A stretch of 64,000 bases of DNA from Euborellia annulipes (GCA_023213315.1 JAKCPI010005063.1:29832-93831), one strand, 5' to 3'. Counted from the first letter of the stretch, positions 32,787-45,377 are shown. Made by a program: numbers and translations. The notes: generated by a model not told the origin, from the letters alone.

Positions 32787-34698
32787 AAAATTATAAAAAT
32801 CAAAACGAATAAGTGAATAAAAAAACATGATTTCATGGGAACCCCTGCAAGAATAGAAACGCAACCAAATACACTTCAGAGAATTCGGTTGCCTAGCGTA
32901 AGGAATAGTGGTTTCTTTTTTAATTTAATAGTCAACTGAAGAAGCATTCAAAAGTGTTGTGAACAGAAATTTATTCTTATAAAATTCTGGCTGGATAATT
33001 AGTCCAGGCATCTTTATTTTGACGAATGTTTAGCATTTTATCTTTTCTGTATAAAAATATAATTTTTTTTATTAAATGACGTCCCACTAATTAGCAATTA
33101 TTTCTCACCTTATTTTTATAACACAATAAATTTTTGAATTTTTTTTTCATAGTAATAAAAAAGCGATTATTCTTTTAGTGTCTTTTTTATTTCTAATTGG
33201 TTCTCTTGAATAGAACTAGGTCAGCAGAGCTTCTCTATCAGCGAATTTTTTGTTATTAACTTTTATTGTTGAACATAAAAAAATTTTGCCATTTATGTAA
33301 CATACACTATTTAGGAGGTACACACACAAAAATATTTATCGTATCTTATTTTAAAGTATAAATACGTTTATGATTTTATTAAAATTGTAATAACAAAATT
33401 GCTAAATATAATAAATAAAAAATAAACAAATTCGGGAGTCCCAGCCAGGTACGCGGCCCATCGCGGGTGTAGTATATAGATATTTTATTTTTTTGATCGT
33501 ATTCAATTTCAAATATTACACAAAAACCCTCTTAGGTCCTATTTAGAATATGATTATTTCATTTTTTTTGTTATTCGGCCACAAATAGCAGGATAATCTC
33601 TTCTTTCTATTTTTATTAGAAAAGAAAAAGTAGAAAGCTTTTCTGATGCTGGGTTTTATACGAATGTGACCAAAATGTTTATTTTCTATTTATCTTGAGC
33701 TCTTTCTCTTGGAAGTAGAAAAGTGGAATTTATGATAAAATAATTAGATAAGTGAAGATTAAATTTGTTCGGATAGTGCCCCGTAAGTCGTATTAGAATC
33801 TAAATTTTTTTTTTAATAAAATTAAAAATTTGAATGCCAAAATTCTTTATTATAATTTAGTCGGGACCTATCTTAGTTTATAATTGTATTCAATTAATAA
33901 TTTAATTACCAAAAATAATAAATGAATGACTTTTGACTCAGGTATTTCTTTGCATAATATAGATCTGGCAACATTACATTTATCAGCTGTTTATTTTAAA
34001 TCTTAAAAGCCTTCAATTTTATTTTGTTTAATACTAGGGTATAATACAATGGAAGATTTGCGAGAAAAAATATCGTAAAATCGGGAAAAAAAATGTAACT
34101 GACAGCGAGAAATGAGTATTATTATTTTATGCAACGTTGCCACACTGGTCTGAGTCTCGTGACTTCCTTATTTTTAAATATGGCCGACTGTCATTTTCGG
34201 GAATTTTTTGACTTTCTTGATAATATATCTTTAAAAGCCCCCGTCAGAAACTTTTGATTTTATTTTTAACATATTCTACGGAAGTGAATTGATAAAATGT
34301 AAGTTTTTTGTTTTTGTATCTACTGCAGGAGTGGCTATATAATTCGATATGTGTGCGTTTTGTCGACATTCCCCATAGACTGCATGTTAAATTTCAATTA
34401 AAAAAAAATTAAATAACACGATATCCCTGAGTCAGATCTGCTTCAAAATTTTATTTTATATGTATGTGATAGTGATTAATAACATAAAAAAAATTAGCTT
34501 TTTTTTTTAAATTTCTGCCACATTGTTCATCAATTGATTGTGAGACTCTCTTAACATGAACGATTGATATCTAGATAATTTCACTCTCTTTTTTTCTGTT
34601 TGAGCCTTAATCTCCGATGGGTCTTTGTGACCTTATTGTCCCTATTCCCTCAATCCAGTTACCAGGGCTGATTTGTCTTTTTCTCTCTCTCTCTCTCT
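32787..34698. other. Long AT-rich single-copy stretch
   Basis: I find no copies of the window's repeat families, no convincing frame and no large inverted repeat. It is the longest unexplained segment apart from the 54.8-56.1 kb region. Confidence 0.45.
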
Positions 34699-34880
34699 GA
34701 TGTGCCAATCTGCTTTCATCCTCCGTTTTCTCTTTTCTCTTCTCTGGACAATACAATGAGATGAAAATAAAGTATTCTCTCTTCTTTACACGTTCTTTAG
34801 TGGGGACGCAAAATTAATTTTTTCGCAAAATAATGATTAAATTTGTTAGGAAAGAAGAAAATGAAATTATGCCCCAAATT

Positions 34881-35462
34881 TTTACTTTCTCTTACCTCTA
34901 TATATGTTAATATATAGAGAGAGAAAGTGTTGGATACACGTTTTGAGGTTCACTGAATCCAAAATAAGAGAAAGTAAAAAGTGATTTACACGACATGGTC
35001 TGTCTGTCTGTGTGTCTGTGAACAAAGTATCTCAAGAACCAAATGACCTATGAGGTTGAAATTTTATATTTAAGTTAGATACCCCCTGGGAAGTGAAACG
35101 AAGCTTTTGAACAAAATGGCCCAAAAAGTACTAATGTACTTTTTCGTTGTTCTGAAAATTCGCTCTGACAATTTTGATTAAAATTCAAAAATCAATTATT
35201 TTTTAGATGCTCTTTCAAATGTATATTCTCATTTTTCTCTCAAAATAGTTTGAAGCACACTTTACTCTTGTACTTCATAGGAAAGGAGAATGCCATGGTA
35301 ACAAAAAATACAAATTTTCCCATGTTTATGAATTTTAGATCTTAAATTTTAATATATCGGTGGAAACTAAATATATCTCGACACAAAAAAAGCTGGTGTG
35401 AGAAGCACAGACACAACTTTCGATTACCGAAGGTAATGCGACCAGTCACACCAGATTTTTTT
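34881..35462 (-). mobile_element. Family A copy in duplication unit 1
   Basis: The closing hairpin is at 34884-34930. There is a short internal rearrangement (an extra 'ataagagaaagtaaaaagtg' at 34964-34983), a damaged X-box (TGCCATGGTAAC at 35291-35302) and an opening hairpin to 35462. Confidence 0.85.
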
Positions 35463-35757
35463 CTTTTTTTTCAAGATCCAAACAAAATTTCGATCACACC
35501 ATCGCTATCATCTTAATCTTAGCTAATAGAAGTGTTAACAAATTGAGGTTGTATGTATTATATCTACAATGTGCCAATCTGCTTTCATCCTCCGTTTTCT
35601 CTTTTCTCTTCTCTGGACAATACAATGAGATGAAAATAAAGTATTCTCTCTTCTTTACACGTTCTTTAGTGGGGACGCAAAATTAATTTTTTCGCAAAAT
35701 AATGGATTAAATTTGTTAGGAAAGAAGAAAATGAAATGTGTGCTCCAAATTTTGTAC

Positions 35758-36324
35758 TTGGTCTCTTACCTCTATATATGTTAATATATATAGAGAGAAA
35801 GTGTTGGATACACGTTTTGAGGTTCACTGAATCCAAAATAAGAGAAAGTAAAAAGTGATTTACACGACATGGTCTGTTTGTCTGTGTGTCTGTGAACAAA
35901 GTATCTCAAGAACCAAATGACCTATGAGGTTGAAATTTTATATTTAAGTTAGATACCCCCTGGGAAGTGAAACGAAGCTTTTGAACAAAATGGCCCAAAA
36001 AGTACTAATGTACTTTTTCGTTGTTCTGAAAATTCGCTCTGACAATTTTGATTAAAATTCAAAAATCAATTATTTTTTAGATGCTCTTTCAAATGTATAT
36101 TCTCATTTTTCTCTCAAAATTGTTTGAAGCACACTTTACTCTTGTACTTCATAGGAAAGGAAAAACAAAAAATACAAATTTTCCCATGTTTATGAATTTT
36201 AGATCTTAAATTTTAATATATCGGTGGAAACTAAATATATCTCGACACAAAAAAAGCTGGTGTGAGAAGCACAGACACAACTTTCGATTACCGAAGGTAA
36301 TGCGACCAGTCACACCAGATTTTT
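35758..36324 (-). mobile_element. Family A copy in duplication unit 2
   Basis: The duplicate of the previous copy. Its X-box segment is deleted (GGAAAGGAAAAACAAAAAAT), and the same internal rearrangement is present. Confidence 0.85.
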
Positions 36325-37071
36325 TTCTTTTTTTTCAAGATCCAAACAAAATTTCGATCACACCATCGCTATCATCTTAATCTTAGCTAATAGAAGTGTT
36401 AACAAATTGAGGTTGTATGTATTATATGTGTTTATAATGTGTTTTTGTAAAACCAGTATGGTTAAAAAAGTAAGTAAAAATGTAACACTATATATTGGAA
36501 ATTTTTTTTCTTATTCCAAGTGTACGGGCAAAAAAAAAAGATACACTTTGTTTTTTAATGAAAATTTTTATTTTTGACCACTAGTCAGTCATTTGTCTCT
36601 GATTTCTTCAAAAAATGAAATTATCTTTATTCTTTTTGTTGTACACCTGCAATAATGAAAAATCTTACAATATATTCATTCTTACGTCTCCTGAATTCAT
36701 CATAACAATGTAAGAAAAATTTATACCCCATGGCTAACAAGGCCAGAGAGAGAATGAATTTAAGAAAAAAAATTCTACATTTTATAATAATTTTGCAAAA
36801 TTTAATTAATAAAAAAAAAAAAACTTTAAGGTAGGGGATCTTATCTCAACAACCATTCTTAGATATTTATATAAATAAATATATAATATTTTATCTGATC
36901 AAAGAGAGAGCGAGGGAATGTGTTATATTTATGTTTATGAACATTTTCTCCCTCGTAAATAAACAAAAACGAAACTTTCTTCCCTAAAAAAAAGTTGTTT
37001 TTGGTCTTAATTATCCAAGCAAAAGGGAGGAAGGGGGAGAGTGAGTGAATTTTGCTTATCTCTCCTCTTTA

Positions 37072-37077
<6 letters not shown>

Positions 37078-37105
<28 letters not shown>

Positions 37106-37120
37106 TTTTTTTTTTTTTTG
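37078..37120. repeat. (TTA)n microsatellite followed by poly-T
   Basis: About ten ATT units and then 18 T. It lies in AT-rich DNA about 100 bp before the next foldback. Confidence 0.9.
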
Positions 37121-37214
37121 TGCTTTAGAAAACTTGCGAATATGCGTACAACTTTGTATATCCAGAAAGATGGATAAAGAATACTTTTTTTGAATTAAGA
37201 AGAATTAGTAATAA

Positions 37215-38779
37215 CACTGGACAACAGTGATTTTGTTTCGGTGATATTAAGAACTATTTTTGAAAATATGGATATGAGCTGCTTCCCGAAAATATCATCT
37301 ATTTTGCCCTATTGGCTTGTTTTAGATTAGATATATGAGAGGGAATAAAATTTTCATAGAAAATATGCTCCTATTAGGAATTTTCAAGATTATTTTAAGG
37401 CGTCACCCCTTAAAAATATACAGATAGTTAAAATACAAAAAAATATTTAAGTTTCAGCCCATTCAGAGGGCATTTAGACGTGTCTCAAAATACTTCAAGT
37501 TTAGAAAATCGAATTGTTTCAATTTTTTTAAGCTTTGGACACCCCCCTAATACAATTTTTACGATCCCTAAATGCAAAAATATATTTACGATATTCTATA
37601 TATAGTTCTTTAGCTTTTTCAAAAATCTTTCTTTCATGAAAATCTGTTAAGTATTAACGAAATTATTAACAAAAAGTTAAATTGATGTTTAGTGACTGTG
37701 GAGATTTACTAAGGATTCGCAAGGACTTTGCAGCCAGGAGATTAAATAAAAAATTTTTAATTTAATTTATTGAGTAGTGAGGGTATCCAGCTACCAAAAA
37801 AACAATAAAGAAAAATTAAATTTGTTTTTATTTATTTCATATACTTTTTTTTATTTTTCGGTCTTTCTTCCTTCCTTCATCAAAACAAATGTTATTTTCC
37901 TTTATCTTATACCCCCCCTTGGCTACTCCTGACAATGTTTTTGAGTGAATCTTCGTCTGATGGCATGTCTTTTTTTTTTCAACCTCCAGAGGGGGGGGCG
38001 AGCATCCGCCCCGAAGAAAAAAAAAGAATATAAAAAAAAAAAAAATAAATTTTTTTTTTTTTTTTTTTTTTTTCTGGTCCCTTCTTTCCTTATTAATTTA
38101 TATACACCCACTCCTTCTTCAACGAAAATTTAATTTATTATTAAATAAAAGATTTTTTTTTATTTAATCTCCTGGCTGCAAAGTCCCTGCGAATCCTGAG
38201 AAAAAGTTAAATATATATAAATAGTCATAAGTTTATTTCTATGAGCACTGGCACTACAGTCGGAGAGAGAGCAAAGCGACTAAAAAATAAGCATCAAAAT
38301 TTTTTTTTTTTTTTTTTTACAAGACTGATAACTGTTAGTTTACCGTAAAATTTCATTAATTAACAAGAGTTTTTCACGAATGAATAATTTTTGGAAAGCT
38401 AAGAACTATAGAATATCATAAAATCATTGTATTCAGGTAAACATTGTATTAAGGGTGTCCAAAGCTAAAAAACTAAAAAGTTTTTCTTAACGATTAAAGG
38501 GTTGTGGCCCCCCTCAATAACCCCCGAGTGGGGGCTGAAACTTGAATATTTCTATCTATTTTAATAATCTGCATATTTTTAAGGATAACTCCTTAAAAAA
38601 ATATTGAAAATTTATAATACGTGCTGTTTTAGAGCATATTTTCAATGAAAATTTTATTCTCAATCTCTCAAACTAGACCAAATAAAGATTTTTCTTTAAC
38701 ATATTTGTTTTTGTCAATCCAATTAATAAGAATTAACTCATGAAGGAAACTTTTAAAATGTCATTTTTGTTGTCTAGTG
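37215..38779. mobile_element. 1565-bp imperfect palindromic element, TAA duplication
   Basis: The ends CACTGGACAACA and TGTTGTCTAGTG are inverted and flanked by taa (37212-37214 and 38780-38782). Arms of about 560-600 bp pair with moderate divergence. Markers include TTTTCATAGAAAATATGCTC vs its mirror near 38640, AGCTTTGGACACCC near 37532 vs 38455, and TTTGCAGCCAGGAGATTAAA at 37728 vs 38157. The centre (37770-38145) holds long A and T runs. A 3-bp TAA duplication suggests a PIF/Harbinger-type relative. It is non-coding. Confidence 0.75.
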
Positions 38780-39109
38780 TAATTAATAGATAGATTATGT
38801 ATTGGACCTAAAATTGGCAAATTTAACAAAATAAGCTCAAAAATCCTGCAATTCATGAATATAATACATCCTCAAAAATTGAAAAATTAGTGCAACCTCA
38901 TCAATAGTACACAAATTTGAAATTGATCTTTTGTCTGTCTCCCTCTTCATTTCTTCCTGGCTGAATTTGTTTTGCTATCCTTCCTAAAATTTTCCACTTT
39001 TCTTTAATTTCAAAATTGAGTAATAATTTTTAATACCTAACAAAATAAATGAATTCGCATAATTCATAAGACTTTTAATCTTATTGAAATTTTTTCGGGA
39101 AGTGAGAGC

Positions 39110-39260
39110 ATATAAGAGAGAGAGGGGAGAGGCAAAGTCCCTTTTGGATTAGGTTCAGGTCAAAGGTCTTTAGGCTGATTATAGCAGCGATCCATCATCT
39201 GCACGCAGAGGGGCAACTGATCCCTGCTGATCGTAACATCTATCCCTCCGATAGAGGCTA
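39110..39260. promoter_or_regulatory. Non-repetitive island with nuclear-receptor DR1 match
   Basis: It contains AGGTTCAGGTCAAAGGTCTT: AGGTCA-A-AGGTCT is a DR1 half-site pair as bound by RXR/HNF4-type receptors. The surrounding stretch is balanced and single copy. No target gene is visible, so function is inference. Confidence 0.3.
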
Positions 39261-39489
39261 TTCTCATTAACAAACACATTTAATATCATAAACATCATAT
39301 TGATTTATAGTATTTCCATTTTAAAGTCAACAAAATTTTTTAATATATCAAGAGTTAAATATCATGAAGTAACGAGGAAACGAAAAAAAAATCTAATGAT
39401 CATTACCTATACAAAAATTAATAAACTAAGGTATAAGATTAATTTGATCCGGGAGGATTGAATTAAAAAATATTCGAGAAGATAAAGAT

Positions 39490-39660
39490 TAATCAATATA
39501 AATTAATTAATAGGTAAAAACTTGATGATATATTTCAATTTATGTAAATTAAATTACTACTTTTACTATTTGTAAAGCGTCTGATGATGACACGTTAAGT
39601 TGTCGAAATACATATCAATAGTAAAATTTACTAAATATTAAATTGAAATATACCACCAGG
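39490..39660 (+). mobile_element. Hairpin-motif repeat with short inverted arms
   Basis: 39581-39611 reads CTGATGA-T-GACA..TGTC-GAAATAC. The flanking 'atatttcaattta' (near 39530) and 'taaattgaaatatacc' (39640) are inverted. It has the same architecture as 12700-12889 with a different sequence. Confidence 0.5.
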
Positions 39661-40143
39661 GGTTGTTCTTATAATTAATTTATAGTGATGAAATATTTAT
39701 TTTTAAGCAATATTGTTTTTAATAAAAATTTTTATGTCCTTTTGATTTGAAAACATCTGAGTGTAGATAGTTTATTTGGTACCGGTTTAATTTTATTAAA
39801 CTGCCAATACTAGCAATATAAAATTGTATATAGCAGGACCGAAGCCCGTAGGGAAATAAAGGTTCAAAACCTCCCCTCACCGAAAACAAAAAAATATAAT
39901 AGAGGAAGAAATTTAGCGTTAAAATTTTAATCGCTCTTATAAAATAAAATAAAAAATTAATTCTATTCATTAAATGGAGAAGTAGGAGAAGGCAATCGCC
40001 GAGATCATTAAATATGGCGACAGATATGTGGTATTACTCAGGACTCTCCTAACTAGAATTGATGATTAAGATGGGTAAATAAATTGCACCCGAAACGTTT
40101 TTTATTTAGCTAGCTGCATAGACTGTATACGTAGGCCTATATA

Positions 40144-42082
40144 TGGGTGATTCTTTTACAAACCGAACACTTTCTGACCGACATGTTTTTGATTTGGCTG
40201 AAATTTTTTTTACGGGTTCTATAACGAAAAAAAAGATAGCCATCCGCGAGGATTTTCTTTTTTCTTTAATATTTTGGGAAATATCGAGGGTAGAAAATGT
40301 GAAAATTTGATGATTTTCTGCTTAGACGCTCCACTTTTTAAAATTCATAACTCTGGTTCTATTTGAGCTCGAAAAAATTTTTTTTACCATTTTAAGCTAA
40401 AAAGAGTGAACTTTAAGAAACAAAATTGTTCCACCAAAATTTATTAAAGATTTCGCATTAGTTATCGAACAATTGAAGTCGACTTTAAATCGTTTTAACG
40501 ATGGGGCTAACTGTATTGCATTTTATTATAACCATCGCTTCTACGTCAAATTTTATACCGATAACGGTTTTAATCGATGGAGAATCAATTAGTACTATTG
40601 AAAAAAATCCCGCCAAGTGCTCTCATGCGGTAAAATGACGTCATATCAAAAATAATAAAAAAAAAAGTCCGGGGGCATTGAACCACTCTTTTCCAAAACT
40701 ATATTTAGATTTAATGTAGCTTTTATTGGTCACGTAGCTATCCGCTTGCACAAGTGGGCTATTTTTCGATATTTTTTGCCTAAAAAATGATGTTTTTCGA
40801 GAAAAAAACCGAATTTTGGAGTTAATTACTCGGGATCTTTTTTACTTATCTTATTAGAGGTTTTCTTTCTGCAGCAAATGACCCCATTTAGTTCTGACTG
40901 ACATAGCCGTTCGGATCTGCGGGGTTTTAAACTTTCAAATTAGAATTTACCGCAGCACGGTAAAAAATAAAATGGTAGGAGAAAATAATAAATGGTGAAA
41001 TCTTTAGCTGAAAACTCATGCTTTCCTAACCGTATATTTCCCATAATTATATCTCTTAAGACAGAGAAGTTATTCAAGCCGATAAACTTTTTTCGTTCAT
41101 GCTCTAGGGCAAAGAAAAAAAATCTTTGCACGAAAAAGTTTATCGGCTGAATAGCTCCTCTGTCTTAAGGAGGTATAATTATGGGAGATATACGGTTAGG
41201 AAAGAATGAGTTTTCAGCTAAAGATTTCACCATTTATTATTTTCCTACCATTTTATTTTACCGTGCTGCGGTAAATTCTAATTTGAAAGTTTAAACCCCT
41301 GTAGATTCCGAACGGCTAATCAGATCAGACTAAATGGGATGTCATTTGGTGCAGAAAGAAAACCTCTAATAGAATAAGTAAAAAGATCCCGAGTAATTAA
41401 CTCCAAAATTATTTTTTTTCTCGAAAAACATCATTTTTTAGGCAAAAAAATATCGAAAAATAGCCCCTACTTGTGCAACGGATAGCTACTTGACCATAAA
41501 AGCTACATTAAATCTAAATATAGTTTTGGAAAGAGTGGTTCAATACCCCCGGACTTTTTTTCTTATTTTTGATATGACGTCATTTTACCGCATGAGAGCA
41601 CTTGGCGGGATTTTTTTTTCAATAGTACTAATTGATTCTCCATCGATTAAAAAAACCGTTATCGGTATAAAATTCGACGTAGAATGCGATGGTTATAATA
41701 AAAATGCAATACAGTTGGGGCCCCATTGTTAAAAATCGATTTAAAGATTTCAATTGTTGATAACAATGTGAAATCTTTAATAAATTTTGTGTGGAACAAT
41801 TTTTTTCTTAAAAGTTCACTCTTTTAGCTTTAAAATGGGTAAAAAAAAGTTTTTTCTAGCTCAAATAGAACCAGAGTTATGAATTTTAAAAGTGAGCGTC
41901 TAAGCAGAAAATCATCAAATTTTCACATTTTCGACCCTCGATATTTCCCAAAATATTAAAGAAAAAAAGAAAATCCTCGCGGATGGCTATCTTTTTTTTC
42001 GTTATAGAACCCGTAAAAAAAATTTCATCCAAATCAAAAACATGTCGGTCAGAAAGTGTTCGGTTTGTAAAAGAATCACCCA
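40144..42082. mobile_element. 1939-bp near-perfect palindromic MITE, TA duplication
   Basis: The ends TGGGTGATTCTTTTACAAAC and its complement are flanked by TA (40142-40143 and 42083-42084). The two arms, each about 960 bp, mirror one another to a centre near 41119 (GCAAAG...CTTTGC). Examples are ACCGCAGCACGGTAAA at 40949 vs its mirror at 41262, and ATGACGTCAT at 40626 vs 41574. No coding frame spans it. Ends and TA target point to a Tc1/mariner-type transposase in trans. Confidence 0.85.
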
Positions 42083-42220
42083 TATAGGGATTTGGAACAT
42101 GTGTCCGATGAGGGGTCCGGATCTGAGAAATGTCCGGATTTTAAATACATGAACCGAAAACGTGGCCACATTGGAGAATTTTACTAATTTCTAATTTAAT
42201 AACTCCATAATACTTATTTG

Positions 42221-42850
42221 TACTTTCTCTTACCTATATGTATATGTTAAAATGCATATATATAGAGAGAGAAAGTATTGGATTCATGTCAAAAATTCGA
42301 TGTCGAGATTTTGATGGATCTTCACGTTTTGAGTGGTTTTCGCGACATGGTCTGTCTGTCTGTCTGTGTGTGTTCAATTTAAAAGATGAAGGAATTAAGC
42401 TAGGAGGTTGAAATTTTATATTTAAGTTAGGCACCCCCTAGGGGCGTGAAAATAAGCTTTTTATTAAAATCAGCCAAAAAGTAATTTACATATGTACTTT
42501 TTCAGTGTTTTTTTTTTTTCTCAAAATTCGCACAAACAATTTTGATCAAAATTCAAAAATCAATTATTTATTAGATGCTCTTTAAAATGTATAATCTCAT
42601 TTTGAAATTTCTGAAAACCACTTTACTCTTGTACTTCATACGATGGATAGAAGAAATGGTTGCCATGGTAGCAAAATATAAATATTTTTCCATACTTAAA
42701 AATTTTACATCTTGAATTCTAATAAATCGGCGGAAACTAAATATATGTCGGCACGAAAAATCTGGTGTGACAAGCACAGAACACAACTTTCTCTCGCTGA
42801 AGGACAAGAGAAAGTTGTGTGCTGTGTGACAGTCCCACCAGATTTTTGAA
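42221..42850 (-). mobile_element. Family A copy, full length, minor deletions
   Basis: Closing hairpin at 42222-42275, GTTGCCATGGTAGC at 42659-42672, opening hairpin at 42755-42847 (GGTGTGACAAGCACAGAACA ... GACAGTCCCACCAGATT). Confidence 0.88.
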
Positions 42851-42857
42851 TTTAAAA

Positions 42858-42995
42858 AAGTTTAAAAATCAGTCTAAGTTTGATAATATTTTCACGACTC
42901 AGGATAGATAAAAATGCAGATTTTAGTGTCTAATTTTCAAAACATTTTCCATAGACTCCCAGACACCTCGAAAGTTTTTTATCCGGATCTGACCT
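42858..42995 (-). repeat. Repeat I, copy 2
   Basis: The reverse complement of 32433-32580. It abuts a family A copy, whereas copy 1 lies about 60 bp from one. The element type is unknown. Confidence 0.6.
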
Positions 42996-44040
42996 CAATA
43001 AATTATGGTAAACCTATATATAGGCCTATTCAATTACCAAAAACACGACTTGTTTTAGACCATTTTTTCTTCCAAAGAGTTTTACATCAATCTATGATAT
43101 GTGTCACCGGGGAAGGAACATGAAGTCAGTGCTTATTCGGTTGTAGCTTTTACATAATTCAAACTTTACTTAATACTAGTATAAATTTGCCATTTATTTT
43201 AACTCTCCCACACACTTGTTCTTTTGCCAATAATACCAATAATAAAAATACATTTTTTTCGGACATAACATCATGCAAATTTCTTTTTTTAAAAGGCAAG
43301 ATGGCAACATTTATAACATACATTCAAAACTATTGACTTAATGGAGGATATATTAAAATAAAAAGTGATATAGCCCCATTTTGATGTCTCTCTCATGTAT
43401 TTATATTGTATGGTGCTCCTTTGGAGTAGTAGTTTGCCTCCTTTTATGGCTCTCTAGAAAAGCCAAGAAGGAAGAAGAAGGAAAAATAAAAATATTGTCT
43501 CTTATGCATTTTATTAGCCTATAATCAAGAGACTCTCTCTGGGGAAAGACAGACAGACAGACACTTCTGTCCCATTAATTTTACAATTTATATATAAAAT
43601 GTTTTATTAATGGCTATGGTATTTACTTTAGTGCACTTTTATACCTGTCCTTTTTTTTATAAAGTTTGTAATCTATTATAAAAAAGAAGAAATGCTTTTT
43701 TTTTTCTTTCTCTCATGTTGGAGGAAATTTATTACTTAAAATAATTCTTATTTTCTTTTTTTTTTTTTTTTAAGACAAAGTGGAATGTAAAATTCAAAGC
43801 TTTTGGGAATAAGACACAGGTGATGCAATTTAAGTCTACTTTTCTTTAAAGATCCTCTTTTTCTTTTCACACATATGTGTTAATTATATTTTATATTCTT
43901 GTCTCTTCAGTTCGAGTTACCTCTATTTGTTCTGATCTTTTCGATAATTTTGTCCATTATAAACAATTATTATTAATTATAAAACATGAGACCCAAGCAT
44001 ATTTATACCAATTGGCAGCCAAAAAAATAAACATTCATCG
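42996..44040. other. AT-rich DNA; short hydrophobic frame at 43387-43520
   Basis: On plus a frame of about 43 codons from ATG 43387 encodes a hydrophobic stretch (GVVVCLLLWL) followed by SRKAKKEEE. It looks like a membrane segment with a basic tail, but it could equally be the 3' end of a retroposon with a GAAGAAGAAGG tail (43465-43482). I cannot decide. The rest shows nothing. Confidence 0.2.
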
Positions 44041-44125
44041 GACTGTGTGGGATCTGAACCCACACCGCTTGAATTTAAGCTTATCAATATTGACATTGTC
44101 ACTATCTTTAAACTCTCTCGGCTCA
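44041..44125 (-). mobile_element. Family B SINE head
   Basis: The minus strand shows 'gagccgagagagtttaaaga' (A-box region), 'gtcaatattgataagctt' and B box GGGTTCAGATCCCACAC. It matches the head of the copy at 925-1145. Confidence 0.5.
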
Positions 44126-44401
44126 TATAAATTTTAAAGCGATAGTTGAACATTTAATTATTATACATTTATATTTTTAATTTTAGAATTTTTGAAATAT
44201 AATGTAAAAAAAAATAAAATTATAAGAAAGACAATCAATGTACTCGCTTCGACCGTACATATTACTAAAATTGGAAAAATAATCACTCCTAATTTAAGGG
44301 AGCGGGGGGCCCCGAACTTAATCAGCGTGTGAAACGTCCCTAGTAATACTTAAGTAGTAATTAAGTCTACTTTGTATTAAAAATTTTATTCATTAAAGTC
44401 A

Positions 44402-44450
44402 AAACCCGAAATGGCCTCAGTAGCCGAAAAGGGTTTAAAAAAATTTAAGG
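44402..44450 (+). repeat. Family B tail fragment
   Basis: GGCCTCAGTAGCCGAAAAGG matches the family B tail. The head is absent. Confidence 0.4.
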
Positions 44451-44599
44451 TAAATAATATTAAGAGTTTCTAAATTTTATGAAAAATTGACCCCATCTGA
44501 TTGAAAATATATATTAATATAAATAATAAAAAAGGCTATATAAGATTTAAAAGAAACTGCATTAAATAATAGAAAGACATTTAAAAAGCCCGTGAATGG

Positions 44600-44815
44600 T
44601 TTAGAGATAGAAATGTCGATAATTATAAACTTAAAACCAAGGGGCTTGGGCTCAGATTCCAGATAGTCCGATGAATATTTATTTAAAAAATTTGCATAAC
44701 AAATGGTATAAATAAATAAATATCACTTTCATCACATACTTGGGTATATCGTATTAACCATAATTAAGTACAATTTAAAGACTAAATGGTCTAAGATGCC
44801 GACAAAATATTTAAA
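44600..44815 (+). mobile_element. Family B SINE, near full length
   Basis: The head has GGGCTCAGATTCCAGATAG, the body 'gtccgatgaatatttattt' and 'aaatttgcataacaaatgg', and the tail 'ctaaatggtctaagatgccg'. The structure matches the copy at 62483-62695 in the opposite orientation. Confidence 0.6.
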
Positions 44816-45054
44816 AAGAAATTATAACGAAAAATAAAAGCGTGGTCTTTACCTGTCGCTATTCGATATATAATTAATGACCCCCTATTTGATAGCTAAG
44901 GGTTGCTATATATTCACAAAATCTTTTGAATTTTTTTTTTTTATTTAATTTAAAAAAATTCAATCCCATCAGATTTATATTAAGATGTCACTGTCATCTT
45001 TGTGTATATTTTTAGTAAAAAGATGTATTCATTTTTAATTATTTTCCAGATGAA

Positions 45055-45225
45055 TGGCAATAGAGAGTGAGAAAGAGAAAGGATGTGTGTGGGTGTGAGC
45101 GATGGGAGAGAGAGATTAAGCGTTGAGCCGGATTAAGATCCGATTGGAGTCTATCACGTGTCATTCGCTCCATCGGATCGCATTCTGTCATTAAAGCCAG
45201 GAGAGAGAGAGAGAGAGAGAAAGCG
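45055..45225. other. Non-repetitive island with E-box and GGATTA sites
   Basis: It contains GGATTAAGATCCGATTGG, TATCACGTGTCA and CATCGGATCG, bounded by (GA)n at 45202-45221. It is single copy and a candidate regulatory element only. Confidence 0.25.
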
Positions 45226-45377
45226 GCAGGTGCGCAGAATCATCCATTTTAAACGATTTTATTTAAATAGACTAAAAAGCATAAAGATCCTCTGTAAATC
45301 TTTTTTCAAATAAACTTTTATATATTTCTATATTTTTAGCGATTATCAAAAATTTAATCCTACTTTCACCAAGCATT

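Larger units (their letters stand above)
34699..36429 (+). repeat. Direct tandem duplication, two units of about 865 bp
   Basis: 34699-35563 is repeated almost exactly as 35569-36429 with an offset of 869 bp. Both units start 'tgtgccaatctgctttcatc' and end 'ttgtatgtattatat'. Each contains a minus-strand family A copy. They differ only by a few indels, for example loss of 'gccatggta' from the second unit and a G insertion in its closing hairpin. It is either a recent duplication or an assembly artefact. Confidence 0.9.

Noticed and set aside
34881..36324. Treating the two adjacent family A copies as independent insertions
   Set aside because: Their flanks are duplicated too, and both share the same internal rearrangement, so a single insertion was duplicated.
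36812..36825. Long A and T runs as retroposon tails (36812, 12114, 37103, 38050, 51464)
   Set aside because: Most lack any adjacent element or target duplication; only the run at 50711-50733 follows a LINE 3' UTR.
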